A DNA stretch of 10,176 nucleotides from QQUD01 sp039029915 (lineage in GTDB: Bacteria > Chloroflexota > Anaerolineae > Promineifilales > Promineifilaceae), in NCBI GenBank assembly GCA_039029915.1, contig JBCCFD010000282.1:1-10176 (forward strand), read 5' to 3'. The notes beneath the pieces are model-generated. The model had not been told where the DNA came from. It worked only from the letters and a program-made list of their open reading frames with translations, and did no database searches. The translations under genes were made by a program, and so were the position numbers. Below are positions 1 to 6,829 of the stretch, in pieces. Each line of letters begins with the position of its first letter. Position 1 is the stretch's first letter.

Positions 1-1
1 C

Positions 2-340
2 TCGGCCCCACAGCTGCTCACAGTAGGATACGGTCTTGGTTTATTGGCGATGCTCTTGCTGATCCGACCCAATTTGTGGACATTGGCGCTGTCTTTTGGC
101 TTATTTGGCGCGCACGGTGTGATTGTTTTGAACGCCATTCGTGCCTTTATTGGTAAAAATGCGATTGACAAAGGGGCCGCGTTTGGCACGTTTTATTTAC
201 TGTATGCGGTGGGAACGGCCGTTGGGCTGTTTTTAATCGGTCTGATTTGGGAACGGTGGGGGGTAGAAACGGCCGTGATTTATGCGTCAGTTGGGCTTGC
301 CGTTGTCATGCTTATTCAGCTTTTTAAAGCCAGAGTCTAG
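2..340 (+). CDS. MFS transporter, C-terminal part (5' truncated by window edge)
   Basis: The reading frame is open from base 2 to the TAG at 338-340 and gives 112 residues, so the gene begins upstream of the window; the internal TTG at 44 is not its start. The protein is almost wholly hydrophobic and reads as about four membrane helices. A short charged turn (ERWG) separates the last two, and the helix before it is rich in small residues (GAAFGTFYLLYAVGTAVG). That pattern is typical of the final helices of a major facilitator superfamily permease, which normally has 12 helices in about 400 residues. It would act in the cytoplasmic membrane as a secondary transporter. The substrate cannot be told from this end. 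The next gene starts 131 bp downstream behind its own repeat array and ribosome site, so co-transcription is uncertain. Confidence 0.72.
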   Translation, partial: SAPQLLTVGYGLGLLAMLLLIRPNLWTLALSFGLFGAHGVIVLNAIRAFIGKNAIDKGAAFGTFYLLYAVGTAVGLFLIGLIWERWGVETAVIYASVGLAVVMLIQLFKARV

Positions 341-404
341 AGTTAGAGGGAGGCATTTGTTGAGATATGAAAGGAATTGGTCGGTATATTAGTTTTTCAG
401 TTTA

Positions 405-452
405 ACAGCTGACAGGCTGACCAACTGATTAACTGATCAACTGACTAACTAA
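405..452 (+). repeat. Degenerate 8-bp tandem array before the first S-component gene
   Basis: Six consecutive octamers of the form NNAACTGA can be read: ACAGCTGA, CAGGCTGA, CCAACTGA, TTAACTGA, TCAACTGA, CTAACTAA. The 8-bp phase extends weakly upstream to about 377, where units end in CAG or CGG. The array ends 7 bp before the Shine-Dalgarno sequence at 460-465. A sister array lies in front of the second S-component gene (1035-1112). Confidence 0.75.
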
Positions 453-459
453 CTATGTA

Positions 460-465
460 AAGGAG
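460..465 (+). promoter_or_regulatory. Ribosome binding site AAGGAG for the first S component
   Basis: AAGGAG lies 6 bp before the ATG at 472. It is a strong Shine-Dalgarno match at good spacing and fixes that start. Confidence 0.85.
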
Positions 466-471
466 AAAAAT

Positions 472-1026
472 ATGAATCTGAAAAAATGGACCACACGCGA
501 TATTCTTATCTTGGTCGCCCTTTCAATTGCGGTGTCGCTTTTAACCTTTGTTTCTTCCTCACTGCGCACGTTTCTTGAGGCGAGCATTGGTATATATGGC
601 AACCGCATTACGATGGTGTTGAACATTATCATCTTGTTTATTATTCCCTATCTCATTCGACGGCCATTTGCCGCCATTTTGGGTGCGCTGCTGTCGGGTT
701 TGATCCAGCTGCCGTTTTCCCCTTTTGGCATTATATCGATTGTGGGCTTTTTGGTTGGTGGGATCATTGGCGAGATTTTATTTGCCACGGGGCGCTATAA
801 AAATTACTCAACTCGCTTTATTTTGATCATTGGCGTTGTTTATAACCTGATCACGTTGGGGTTTGTATGGGTGCTTCTACAGGTAGGCTCACTCAATCCG
901 CTAGCCATTGCAGGCGTTTTTGTGGCCTCCATAATTGGTGGGTTGCTCGGCGGTTGGCTCACGGTTTTGATTGGAGATGGGCTGCTGAAGAGCGGCGTGC
1001 TGAGCGACTATTTACTTGAAGCGTGA
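472..1026 (+). CDS. ECF transporter S component, YkoE family (copy 1)
   Basis: This 184-residue membrane protein has about five or six hydrophobic segments, the usual build of an ECF substrate-binding (S) subunit. It opens with LKKWTTRDIL (3-12), a short basic/tryptophan start. It carries RRPFAAILG (63-71) and a conserved glutamate before an aromatic-basic turn (E101, RYK 108-110). These match the YkoE family pattern of RKPGAA followed by an E...F...RY block. S components bind a vitamin or precursor in the membrane and hand it over through a T component driven by two ATPases. Known YkoE proteins serve hydroxymethylpyrimidine/thiamine uptake, so that is the best guess here. A clear paralogue follows 108 bp downstream, then the ATPase and T genes. 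Compared with copy 2, the glycine of RRPGAA is phenylalanine here (F66), which may point to a different ligand. Confidence 0.85.
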   Translation: MNLKKWTTRDILILVALSIAVSLLTFVSSSLRTFLEASIGIYGNRITMVLNIIILFIIPYLIRRPFAAILGALLSGLIQLPFSPFGIISIVGFLVGGIIGEILFATGRYKNYSTRFILIIGVVYNLITLGFVWVLLQVGSLNPLAIAGVFVASIIGGLLGGWLTVLIGDGLLKSGVLSDYLLEA

Positions 1027-1034
1027 AATTAGCA

Positions 1035-1112
1035 AGTCAGTATGTCACTGTTTCAGTAGGTCAGTAGTGCATTTAGTTGACTAACTGACCAACTGACCAA
1101 CTGACGCACTCA
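1035..1112 (+). repeat. Inverted pair of 8-bp tandem arrays between the S-component genes
   Basis: The left arm has octamers of the form NNTCAGTA (AGTCAGTA, TGTCACTG, TTTCAGTA, GGTCAGTA; 1035-1066). The right arm has the complementary form NNAACTGA (TTAGTTGA, CTAACTGA, CCAACTGA, CCAACTGA, CGCACTCA; 1073-1112). The two arms can pair: 1053-1066 against the stretch from 1082 to 1096 gives a stem with 12 of 14 matches. The right arm ends 7 bp before the Shine-Dalgarno sequence of the next gene. It could tune expression of copy 2 at the RNA level, which is inference. Confidence 0.75.
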
Positions 1113-1119
1113 TCAGTCA

Positions 1120-1125
1120 AAGGAG
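1120..1125 (+). promoter_or_regulatory. Ribosome binding site AAGGAG for the second S component
   Basis: AAGGAG with 9 bp to the ATG at 1135. It supports that start and mirrors the leader of copy 1. Confidence 0.82.
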
Positions 1126-1134
1126 AAATTTAAA

Positions 1135-1695
1135 ATGACCCTGAAAAGCTGGACAACAAGAGATATTTTGATAACGGCCGTTATCGGCATTGTGATGGGG
1201 ATTCTTTCAACGATTGTTGATTATGCCTATACAGCCGGTGGGGCGGCTTTGGGACCGATATTTACGCGCACGTTAATTGGTGTTGTGATGTTTACCGCTC
1301 TGTTTGTGCCTTATGTGGTGCGTCGGCCCGGGGCAGCTCTCATTGGCATGATTATTGCTGGACTGGTGCAGGTGCCCTTTTCACCTGGCGGCATCGGTTC
1401 ACTTGTTTTAAGCGCCATTTACGGCCTGTTTGTAGAGCTTGCTTTTCTAATCACGCGGTATAAACGATATAGTCTGACGATGTTAATTGTCACGGCTTGT
1501 TCGGTGGGGGTGCTTGGCATGCTGTTGGGGTATGTGCCAAATAACCTGCACAGACTATCGATTGGTACGCAGGTGGGCTTATTTGCAATTGTCCTCGGCA
1601 GCTGTGCTTTAGGGGCTTGGCTAGTCGTTATTTTGGCAAATTCTCTCAGAAATTCTGGTATCTTGGGAAATGTTATGCCAGAAGTATCCTCATAG
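1135..1695 (+). CDS. ECF transporter S component, YkoE family (copy 2)
   Basis: This 186-residue, strongly hydrophobic protein is clearly paralogous to the preceding gene. Both start MxLKxWTTRDIL and share RRPxAAxxG at 63-71, GLxQxPFSPxGI at 76-87, E101, and RYKxYS at 108-113 at identical spacing, plus a C-terminal SGxL. Here the RRPGAAL block (63-69) is canonical for the YkoE family. The role would be to capture a small vitamin-like substrate in the membrane for the ECF module encoded immediately after. Two S components next to one dedicated A-T module suggest a transporter with alternative specificities, or a two-S complex; the sequence cannot choose between them. Thiamine or its pyrimidine precursor is the family-based guess. 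The gap to the ATPase gene holds a 7-bp tandem array and no obvious terminator, so one operon is likely. Confidence 0.85.
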   Translation: MTLKSWTTRDILITAVIGIVMGILSTIVDYAYTAGGAALGPIFTRTLIGVVMFTALFVPYVVRRPGAALIGMIIAGLVQVPFSPGGIGSLVLSAIYGLFVELAFLITRYKRYSLTMLIVTACSVGVLGMLLGYVPNNLHRLSIGTQVGLFAIVLGSCALGAWLVVILANSLRNSGILGNVMPEVSS

Positions 1696-1744
1696 ATAAT
1701 AGCTGATGCGTGATTCGGTGAGTGTTTCTTGTTTATTATTCGCA

Positions 1745-1772
1745 ATTCATCGTTTACCATTTACAATTCCTC
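1745..1772 (+). repeat. 7-bp degenerate tandem array abutting the ATPase start codon
   Basis: Four heptamers run directly into the ATG at 1773: ATTCATC, GTTTACC, ATTTACA, ATTCCTC. No Shine-Dalgarno sequence is present. Similar heptamer arrays precede the genes at 5775 and 8365. Confidence 0.65.
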
Positions 1773-3539
1773 ATGACGAAAATCCAAATCAATGATCTCA
1801 ACGTGACATATCTTGGCCGAAAAACGGCCGTTTTGAGCGGCGTCAATTTGAGCTTCAATCCCGGCGAAACCGTCCTGCTGCTAGGCGCATCCGGCAGCGG
1901 CAAAAGCACACTGGCCTTAACGTGCAACGGCCTTATTCCTCACTCATTGGGCACCAAGATGACCGGACAGGTGCTGGTTGATGATTTAGACACACAGGTG
2001 GTGGAAACGGCCGCTCTTTCCCAAAAAGTCGGCATCGTTTTTCAAGACCCTGAAGCTCAGTTTGTCACCCTCAAAGTTGAAGACGAGATTTTGTTTGGGC
2101 TTGAAAATTTAAAGCAGCCTCCTGAAACGATGTCGGCCAAGGTGGATGATGCGCTTGGTCAGGTTGAAATGGCGTCCTATCGATTGCGGTCGGTTGACCA
2201 ACTGTCGGGCGGTCAAAAACAGCGCATCGCCTTTGCCTCTCTGCTGGCGATGGAACCGCAGCTCATTATTTTTGATGAACCAACAGCTAATCTCGACCCA
2301 GTGGGCACCGACGATGTGTTCAACTTGCTGGCTGAAATTAAGGCACAGGGCAAGCACACCCTCATTCTTATTGAGCACAAGCTCGATTCATTGATGCATC
2401 TGATCGATCGGGTGGTGGTGTTAGGAAGTGCGGGCGAGATTTTGGCCGATGGGTCTCCTCAGCAGGTCTTTTTTGATAAGGCTGCCCTGCTCAAAAGTCA
2501 GGGCATATGGATGCCGGAAATAACGCAGCTTGCCACTCAGCTTCAACAGCAAGGGCGGCTCCCCGCTGAGGCGAAGCCATTAACGATACCTGAGCTGCTG
2601 CCTCATCTTGAGTCACTCGCGTTAGAACCAGATGGTGCCGCTTCTGAACAGTCTTCCGATGAAAACCCTCCTGTCATTCAAATCAATGGCCTCACATTTT
2701 CCTACGGCGAAACGGCCGTTCTGCAAAATATCAATTTAGACATCCTTCAGGGGGAATTTTTAGCGATTGTGGGGGCCAACGGGGCGGGCAAAACAACGCT
2801 AGCTCAGCTGATTGCTGGTATCCTGCAGCCCTCAGACGGGACCATTGAGATTAACAGCCAGTCGGTACAGCAAATTCGCAATCGGGATTTAGCTAAATTT
2901 GTCGGCTATGTCTTTCAAAATCCTGAGCATCAATTTATCACTAACTTTGTGTTTGATGAGGTGGCATATAGCCTGCGGGTGGCCGGACTAGCAGAAACGG
3001 CCGTTTCTGAAAAAGGGAACGCCCTGCTTGAGCAGTTTGGCTTAATGCGCTACGCTAAAGCGTCGCCGTTTACGCTTAGCCACGGTGAAAAACGCCGCCT
3101 TAGCGTAGCCACCATGCTGGCGATGGGTCAAGATGTGCTTATTTTGGATGAACCGACCTTTGGACAAGACCAGAAAAATGCGGATACCATCATGGAGCTT
3201 CTGACCGAACTCAATCAGCAGGGCAAGACAATCATAATGATTACGCACGATATGAAGCTGGTAGCGGAGTATGCCACCCAGGTGGTGGTGATGAGCAACG
3301 GCCGTAAACTCACCGAAGACAAACCTTCAACCCTATTCAACCAGCCCGACATCCTGCGCCAAGCCAATCTCACGCCACCCCCAATTACCCAGCTGGCCCA
3401 GCAACTTGCCACTCAAAATCCAAACTGGGCACCCATTTACACCCTTAATCAGCTCGTTAAGGCATTTTCGGAAAATACTAACGCGATAGGTCAAACCCAT
3501 CCCAACTCAAAAGGAAAAGGCGCAGCTCGCAGCTCATAA
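1773..3539 (+). CDS. ECF transporter energy-coupling protein with two fused ATPase domains (YkoD-like)
   Basis: Two complete ABC ATPase domains lie in one 588-residue chain. Domain 1 has Walker A GASGSGKST (38-46), Q-loop VFQDPEAQF (89-97), signature LSGGQKQR (144-151), Walker B LIIFDEPT (164-171) and switch histidine H202. Domain 2 has GANGAGKTT (334-342), FQNPEHQF (381-388), signature LSHGEKRR (435-442), VLILDEPT (455-462) and H492. The asymmetric LSGGQ/LSHGE pair and the DPEAQF/NPEHQF Q-loops are typical of ECF A1/A2 subunits. Fusion into one protein of about 500-600 residues is the YkoD arrangement. All catalytic motifs are intact, so both sites should hydrolyse ATP to drive uptake with the T component 23 bp downstream. 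I chose the ATG at 1773 because the ATPase fold begins there (MTKIQINDLNVTYLG). The GTG at 1722 would add residues encoded by the repeat array. Confidence 0.93.
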   Translation: MTKIQINDLNVTYLGRKTAVLSGVNLSFNPGETVLLLGASGSGKSTLALTCNGLIPHSLGTKMTGQVLVDDLDTQVVETAALSQKVGIVFQDPEAQFVTLKVEDEILFGLENLKQPPETMSAKVDDALGQVEMASYRLRSVDQLSGGQKQRIAFASLLAMEPQLIIFDEPTANLDPVGTDDVFNLLAEIKAQGKHTLILIEHKLDSLMHLIDRVVVLGSAGEILADGSPQQVFFDKAALLKSQGIWMPEITQLATQLQQQGRLPAEAKPLTIPELLPHLESLALEPDGAASEQSSDENPPVIQINGLTFSYGETAVLQNINLDILQGEFLAIVGANGAGKTTLAQLIAGILQPSDGTIEINSQSVQQIRNRDLAKFVGYVFQNPEHQFITNFVFDEVAYSLRVAGLAETAVSEKGNALLEQFGLMRYAKASPFTLSHGEKRRLSVATMLAMGQDVLILDEPTFGQDQKNADTIMELLTELNQQGKTIIMITHDMKLVAEYATQVVVMSNGRKLTEDKPSTLFNQPDILRQANLTPPPITQLAQQLATQNPNWAPIYTLNQLVKAFSENTNAIGQTHPNSKGKGAARSS

Positions 3540-3562
3540 TAGCGCGCCACTCACAGTTTAAA

Positions 3563-4390
3563 ATGACCACTCAATCATTTTTCTACCAGCCCGGAGACGG
3601 CTTTTTACACCGTCTTAATCCCCTTACTAAAATTGTGGCGATTGTGCCGCTGGTGCTCTACTTGACCCTCACCACTGAGCATTGGACGCCTCTCGCGTTC
3701 ATCTTGCTGTGCTTTGCCGTCATTTTAGGCTTGGGCAGAATTGAACCAGGCCGATTTTTTAAGATCGCTTTGCCAATGGCGCTTTTAATGATTGGTTATT
3801 TGTTAATTTACCCCGTCGTGGTTCGCGAAGAGCTCGTATCCAATTCACCGCTACTGATATCATTAGGTCCCCTGCGGATTTATCAGGCGGGGTTGTTGTT
3901 TGGCCTTGCGACCGGCCTCCGTATCTATTCACTGATCGTGATGACGCTTATCTTTTCGTTTACCACTGACGCCACCGACTTTATTCGCGCCTTGGTGCAG
4001 CAATGGCGTTTGCCTTACCGACTGGGATACGGGGCGATGGCCGCTTTTCGCTTCGTGCCGATGCTGCAAAACGAACTTCACATCATTCGGGCGGCACATC
4101 GCGTGCGCGGGGTTGTTGAAGACGCTGGCTGGCGCTCTAATTTTGAGCAGATGCGCCGCTATGCTATCCCCCTGTTGGCCACAGCTATCCGCCGAGCAGA
4201 ACGGACGGCCTTGGCAATGGATGGGCGGGCCTTTGGTGCTTACGAGACGCGCACTTACTATCGCAAAATGACGTTCCAGCGGATTGATTATGTATTTATT
4301 GTGGGCTTCTGGATAATCTCTCTCTTGATCATTTGGGGGCTGTTTGTGGCTGGGCTAAGCGGGCCGCTCGTCTTTCTCCAGACGGTATAA
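3563..4390 (+). CDS. ECF transporter T component (EcfT/YkoC-like transmembrane protein)
   Basis: This 275-residue integral membrane protein has hydrophobic segments at about 24-58, 67-85, 105-133 and 242-272, around a cytoplasmic amphipathic region. That region holds the two coupling motifs of EcfT proteins: RAAHRVRG (176-183) and AMDGRAFG (218-225), which correspond to the family's two Ala-Arg-Gly motifs that dock onto the two ATPases. The N-terminal HRLNPLTKI (16-24) is also typical of the family. It would form the scaffold linking the fused ATPase to an S component in the cytoplasmic membrane. The gene follows the ATPase gene by 23 bp with no terminator between them, so it is the last gene of the transporter operon. 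No convincing Shine-Dalgarno precedes its ATG, so translation may depend on coupling. Confidence 0.93.
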   Translation: MTTQSFFYQPGDGFLHRLNPLTKIVAIVPLVLYLTLTTEHWTPLAFILLCFAVILGLGRIEPGRFFKIALPMALLMIGYLLIYPVVVREELVSNSPLLISLGPLRIYQAGLLFGLATGLRIYSLIVMTLIFSFTTDATDFIRALVQQWRLPYRLGYGAMAAFRFVPMLQNELHIIRAAHRVRGVVEDAGWRSNFEQMRRYAIPLLATAIRRAERTALAMDGRAFGAYETRTYYRKMTFQRIDYVFIVGFWIISLLIIWGLFVAGLSGPLVFLQTV

Positions 4391-4417
4391 GGGGTTTGCG
4401 GGTATATTGCGGCCAAT

Positions 4418-4425
4418 ACGGCCGT
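4418..4425. repeat. ACGGCCGT iterated palindrome (only intergenic copy)
   Basis: Fourteen exact copies of this 8-bp palindrome start at 215, 269, 1174, 1824, 2712, 2997, 3298, 4418, 5144, 6226, 7502, 8707, 8828 and 9481. Thirteen are inside genes. This copy lies between the T-component and YceI genes and overlaps a second palindrome, GTTGCGCAAC (4424-4433). Confidence 0.85.
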
Positions 4426-4447
4426 TGCGCAACTCAGAATAAACTGT

Positions 4448-5260
4448 ATGAAACGATCATATCCTTTGAAACTGGTTATTACCTTGCTTCTTCTAATGCT
4501 GAGCGCCTGTGCATTTGCCGAAGCGCCTGAAACGATAAATCCTCCTGTAATGACGCCAACAGGCTCTAGTTCCTCAGCGAGCCAAGTTGAAGAGGCCCTA
4601 ACGAATACGCCGACCGCCATAAGCCAAGACGAACCTAGCGAGGTCGAAGACGCGGAGCAAACCCAGTCAATAGCCACCGCTGAGCTTGGGTTGGGGGTCG
4701 TTGCATATCAAATCGTGCCGACGGAATCAACCGCTCGATTTGAACTGGATGAGGATCTCCGCAGCGCGCTAACCACCTGGCACCAAGGCTCCCGAATTAC
4801 AGTGGTGGGCATCACGGACCAGCTGTTTGGTGACTTTACGCTCGATTTTTCCAACCTGACCGCCTCCCAATTTAATGAGATGCGCATCGATGCCCATACG
4901 CTAAAGACGGATGATTTTTGGCGCACCCGGGCCGTACAGAATGAAATTCTGGAAACGGAAACTTATCCGTTTGTAACCTTTTCCCCCAGCCAAACTGAGG
5001 GGCTTGCAGAAAGCATCACCGTTGGTGAATCTGTGACCTTCAACATTTTGGGTGATTTAACCATTCGCGATATTTCTTTGCCTCAAACGTTGACTGTTTC
5101 AGCAACGCTGCAGGCCGATATGGCAATTATTGCCAATGTGAATACGGCCGTTAATCGTGAAGATTATAATTTAATCATTCCGGGGGTTCCCCATGTGGAT
5201 AATGTGGAGGAAGAGGTAGAATTGTATATCGACTTTGTGGCGCGTCAGGCGCAAGAATAA
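4448..5260 (+). CDS. YceI-domain lipoprotein
   Basis: The first 20 residues are a basic N-terminus (MKRS, then K8) and a leucine-rich core ending in the lipobox LSAC, with C21 as the likely lipidated residue. The protein should therefore be anchored on the outer face of the cytoplasmic membrane. Residues 22 to about 80 form a Ser/Thr/Glu-rich spacer without clear structure. From about 85 to 267 the order of motifs fits a YceI lipocalin-like beta barrel: YQIVPTESTARFEL, then GDFTLDFSNL, the TETYPFVTFSPS block and GDLTIRDISLPQTLTVSA. YceI proteins bind isoprenoid-like or other amphiphilic ligands. The usual RD after the helix is replaced here (FWRTRAVQNE), but the fold signature is clear. It starts 57 bp after the T-component gene and precedes a small monooxygenase by 32 bp. 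Its ligand and any link to the ECF importer are unknown. Confidence 0.87.
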   Translation: MKRSYPLKLVITLLLLMLSACAFAEAPETINPPVMTPTGSSSSASQVEEALTNTPTAISQDEPSEVEDAEQTQSIATAELGLGVVAYQIVPTESTARFELDEDLRSALTTWHQGSRITVVGITDQLFGDFTLDFSNLTASQFNEMRIDAHTLKTDDFWRTRAVQNEILETETYPFVTFSPSQTEGLAESITVGESVTFNILGDLTIRDISLPQTLTVSATLQADMAIIANVNTAVNREDYNLIIPGVPHVDNVEEEVELYIDFVARQAQE

Positions 5261-5279
5261 AAATCATAAAAAACAAAGT

Positions 5280-5285
5280 GAGGAG
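5280..5285 (+). promoter_or_regulatory. Ribosome binding site GAGGAG deciding the start at 5293
   Basis: GAGGAG lies 7 bp before the ATG at 5293. It overlaps the in-frame GTG at 5278, which is therefore not the start. Confidence 0.82.
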
Positions 5286-5292
5286 AAAGAAT

Positions 5293-5628
5293 ATGATTGC
5301 AGTCATGAACCGCATCCCTGTTAATCCTGAACACGGCGCAGATTTTGAACAGCGCTTTTCTGACCGAGCCGCGCTTGTCGACGGCATGGATGGCTTTGTC
5401 GCCTTCCGCTTATTGCGCCCCACCAATCCAGAAGACCCCTACGTGGTGATGACCTTCTGGGAGAGCAAGGCCCACTTTGAAGCGTGGACCCGATCTGACG
5501 AATTTAAAGAAGGGCACGCGCGAGCCGGTCGCCTACCCAAAGAGGCGTTCTTGGGTCACCCCAAAATTGAGGTGATGGAAATCATTCAAGAAGCGGTCGC
5601 TGGTCAAGTGCTTGATGACGTTGGGTAA
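5293..5628 (+). CDS. Antibiotic biosynthesis monooxygenase-fold protein, IsdG/HmoA-like
   Basis: The protein has 111 residues, the usual size of ABM-fold (dimeric alpha-beta barrel) enzymes. The heme-degrading IsdG/HmoA group needs an Asn, a Trp and a His. All three are visible at the expected places: N6 in MIAVMNRIPV, W56 in VVMTFWESK, and H75 in SDEFKEGHA. The stretch TFWESKAHFEAW followed by SDEFKEGH closely follows that group's pattern. The likely role is oxidative cleavage of heme to release iron, in the cytoplasm and without a dedicated reductase. A related ABM monooxygenase with another substrate cannot be excluded. I start at ATG 5293 because of the ribosome site GAGGAG. It probably shares a transcript with the YceI lipoprotein gene 32 bp upstream. 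No Fur-like operator was noticed. Confidence 0.83.
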   Translation: MIAVMNRIPVNPEHGADFEQRFSDRAALVDGMDGFVAFRLLRPTNPEDPYVVMTFWESKAHFEAWTRSDEFKEGHARAGRLPKEAFLGHPKIEVMEIIQEAVAGQVLDDVG

Positions 5629-5652
5629 TGTTGCTAAGACCCAAAAAATAGA

Positions 5653-5679
5653 ACGCAAATGACGCGAATGACGCCGATT
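5653..5679 (+). repeat. 9-bp degenerate tandem repeat ACGCNAATG
   Basis: Three consecutive units, ACGCAAATG, ACGCGAATG and ACGCCGATT, lie in the gap after the monooxygenase gene. No function is evident. Confidence 0.55.
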
Positions 5680-5719
5680 TCACATAGGTAAATGGAAATA
5701 AACCGTTAGGTTCTTCAAC

Positions 5720-5761
5720 GATTTCCCATTTTCGTAAATCATAAATCATAAATCGTCAATC
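5720..5761 (+). repeat. 7-bp degenerate tandem array before the MDR dehydrogenase
   Basis: Six heptamers can be read: GATTTCC, CATTTTC, GTAAATC, ATAAATC, ATAAATC, GTCAATC. The array ends 13 bp before the ATG at 5775, and no Shine-Dalgarno sequence is visible. Its last unit, GTCAATC, recurs exactly in the array at 8328-8362. Confidence 0.72.
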
Positions 5762-5774
5762 CAAAATAGATACC

Positions 5775-6767
5775 ATGAAAGCATTATCACTAAGCCGAGA
5801 GAAACAGTTAGAAATTATTGAAACGGAAAAGCCCCGCCCGCAGGCTGGTGAGGTGCTGGTAGCCATTAAATCAGCGGCACTAAACCATCGAGAAATCTGG
5901 ATTTCCAAAGGGATGTATCCAGGCATGACCTTGCCCTCAACTTTGGGCGCAGATGGGGCTGGCGTTGTGGTTGAGGTCGGTGCAGGGGTTGATGCTGGTT
6001 GGCTAGACAAAGAGGTGATGTGCTACCCCGCCATTGGTTGGGGGGACAATGAAGAAGCCCCCACGCGTCAGTATCGCCTTTATGGCATGCCTCTGCCGGG
6101 CTTCATTGCCGAATACATCGTCCTGCCCGAGGAAAACCTTGTTGAAAAGCCAGCCTATCTGAGCTGGGATGAGGCGGCGGCGGTGCCGGTAGCCAGCTTG
6201 ACAGCTTGGCGTGGGTTGGTCAAACACGGCCGTATTCAACCCAATGACAACGTGCTTATCACGGGGATAGGCGGCGGCGTGGCGCAAGCTGGCTTGTCTT
6301 TTGCCACAGCGTATGGGGCCAATGTCTATGTCACCAGCAGCCATCCCGACAAAATGGCGTACGCTCAATCGCAGGGAGCTGTTAGTGGCTTCAACTACCG
6401 AGAAGCGGACTGGGAAAAAGCCTTGGCGCAGCAATCAGGCGGCATTGATATCGTGCTAGACGGCGCTCCACCACAATCACTCGATACGTATATGCCGTTC
6501 CTCAAAGTCGGATCAAAAGTGATTGTCTATGGGTCAACGGCTGGACAGCAGGTAGGCATGAACATCGCTCGCTTCTTCCTGCGACACGTCTCTCTCATTG
6601 GCACCGCCATGGGGTCACCAAAAGAGTTCAAAGAGATGATCGCATTTATGGAGCAACATCAAATCAAACCACTCATCTACAAATCATTCTCCTTTGCAGA
6701 CGCAATTGAGGCGTTTGAAACCTTAGCAACAGGCAAGCAAGTCGGAAAAATCACGATCCAAATATAG
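5775..6767 (+). CDS. Zinc-independent MDR-family oxidoreductase (quinone oxidoreductase type)
   Basis: This 330-residue protein has the two-domain layout of the medium-chain dehydrogenase/reductase superfamily. The N-terminal GroES-like domain includes AALNHREIWISKG (34-46) and LPSTLGADGAGVV (53-65). The Rossmann domain begins with NVLITGIGGGVA (159-170), whose glycine motif binds the dinucleotide. The second strand ends VYVTSSHPDKM with serines rather than an acidic residue, which favours NADPH over NADH; that is inference. The catalytic zinc ligands are absent: NHRE replaces the usual C-G-x-D. The four-cysteine structural-zinc lobe is also missing, so it belongs with quinone oxidoreductase/enoyl reductase-like members. 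The substrate is unknown, possibly an enone or enoyl thioester given the acyl-CoA genes downstream. No copy of the TetR operator was found ahead of it, so it may be regulated separately. Confidence 0.88.
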   Translation: MKALSLSREKQLEIIETEKPRPQAGEVLVAIKSAALNHREIWISKGMYPGMTLPSTLGADGAGVVVEVGAGVDAGWLDKEVMCYPAIGWGDNEEAPTRQYRLYGMPLPGFIAEYIVLPEENLVEKPAYLSWDEAAAVPVASLTAWRGLVKHGRIQPNDNVLITGIGGGVAQAGLSFATAYGANVYVTSSHPDKMAYAQSQGAVSGFNYREADWEKALAQQSGGIDIVLDGAPPQSLDTYMPFLKVGSKVIVYGSTAGQQVGMNIARFFLRHVSLIGTAMGSPKEFKEMIAFMEQHQIKPLIYKSFSFADAIEAFETLATGKQVGKITIQI

Positions 6768-6774
6768 AAGAAAG

Positions 6775-6820
6775 CTACAGATTCCATAGATTCAAATCAG
6801 ACGATTTATGGAAGCTGTTG
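6775..6820. repeat. Imperfect inverted repeat after the MDR gene
   Basis: The arms 6775-6788 and 6807-6820 pair at 12 of 14 positions, with a perfect core TTCCATA/TATGGAA around an 18-nt loop. On the + strand it is followed by a run of A, not T, so it is not a standard terminator for the gene before it. Confidence 0.5.
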
Positions 6821-6829
6821 AAAAACACC

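Noticed and set aside
360..390. Promoter TTGAGA...TATATT before the first S-component gene
   Set aside because: The spacer is 19 bp and the match is modest; too weak to list as a feature.
341..471. TPP or other vitamin riboswitch before the ECF operon
   Set aside because: No conserved CTGAGA/GCCAGCGTAGGGA-type elements were found here or in the other gaps; the leader is mostly octamer repeats.
405..1112. CRISPR-like array
   Set aside because: Units are 8 bp, contiguous and degenerate, with no spacers and no cas genes nearby.
1722..1772. Earlier GTG start for the fused ATPase
   Set aside because: It would translate the 7-bp array. ATPase similarity begins at the ATG at 1773.
4288..4677. 129-aa open frame on the minus strand
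   Set aside because: It lies across the T-component end and the YceI lipoprotein start, shows no family features and is best explained as a shadow frame.
5278..5292. GTG start for the small monooxygenase
   Set aside because: It overlaps the Shine-Dalgarno sequence GAGGAG. The ATG at 5293 has correct spacing and puts the conserved Asn at residue 6.
6775..6820. Rho-independent terminator after the MDR gene
   Set aside because: The stem is imperfect with an 18-nt loop and is followed by A residues rather than T on the coding strand.
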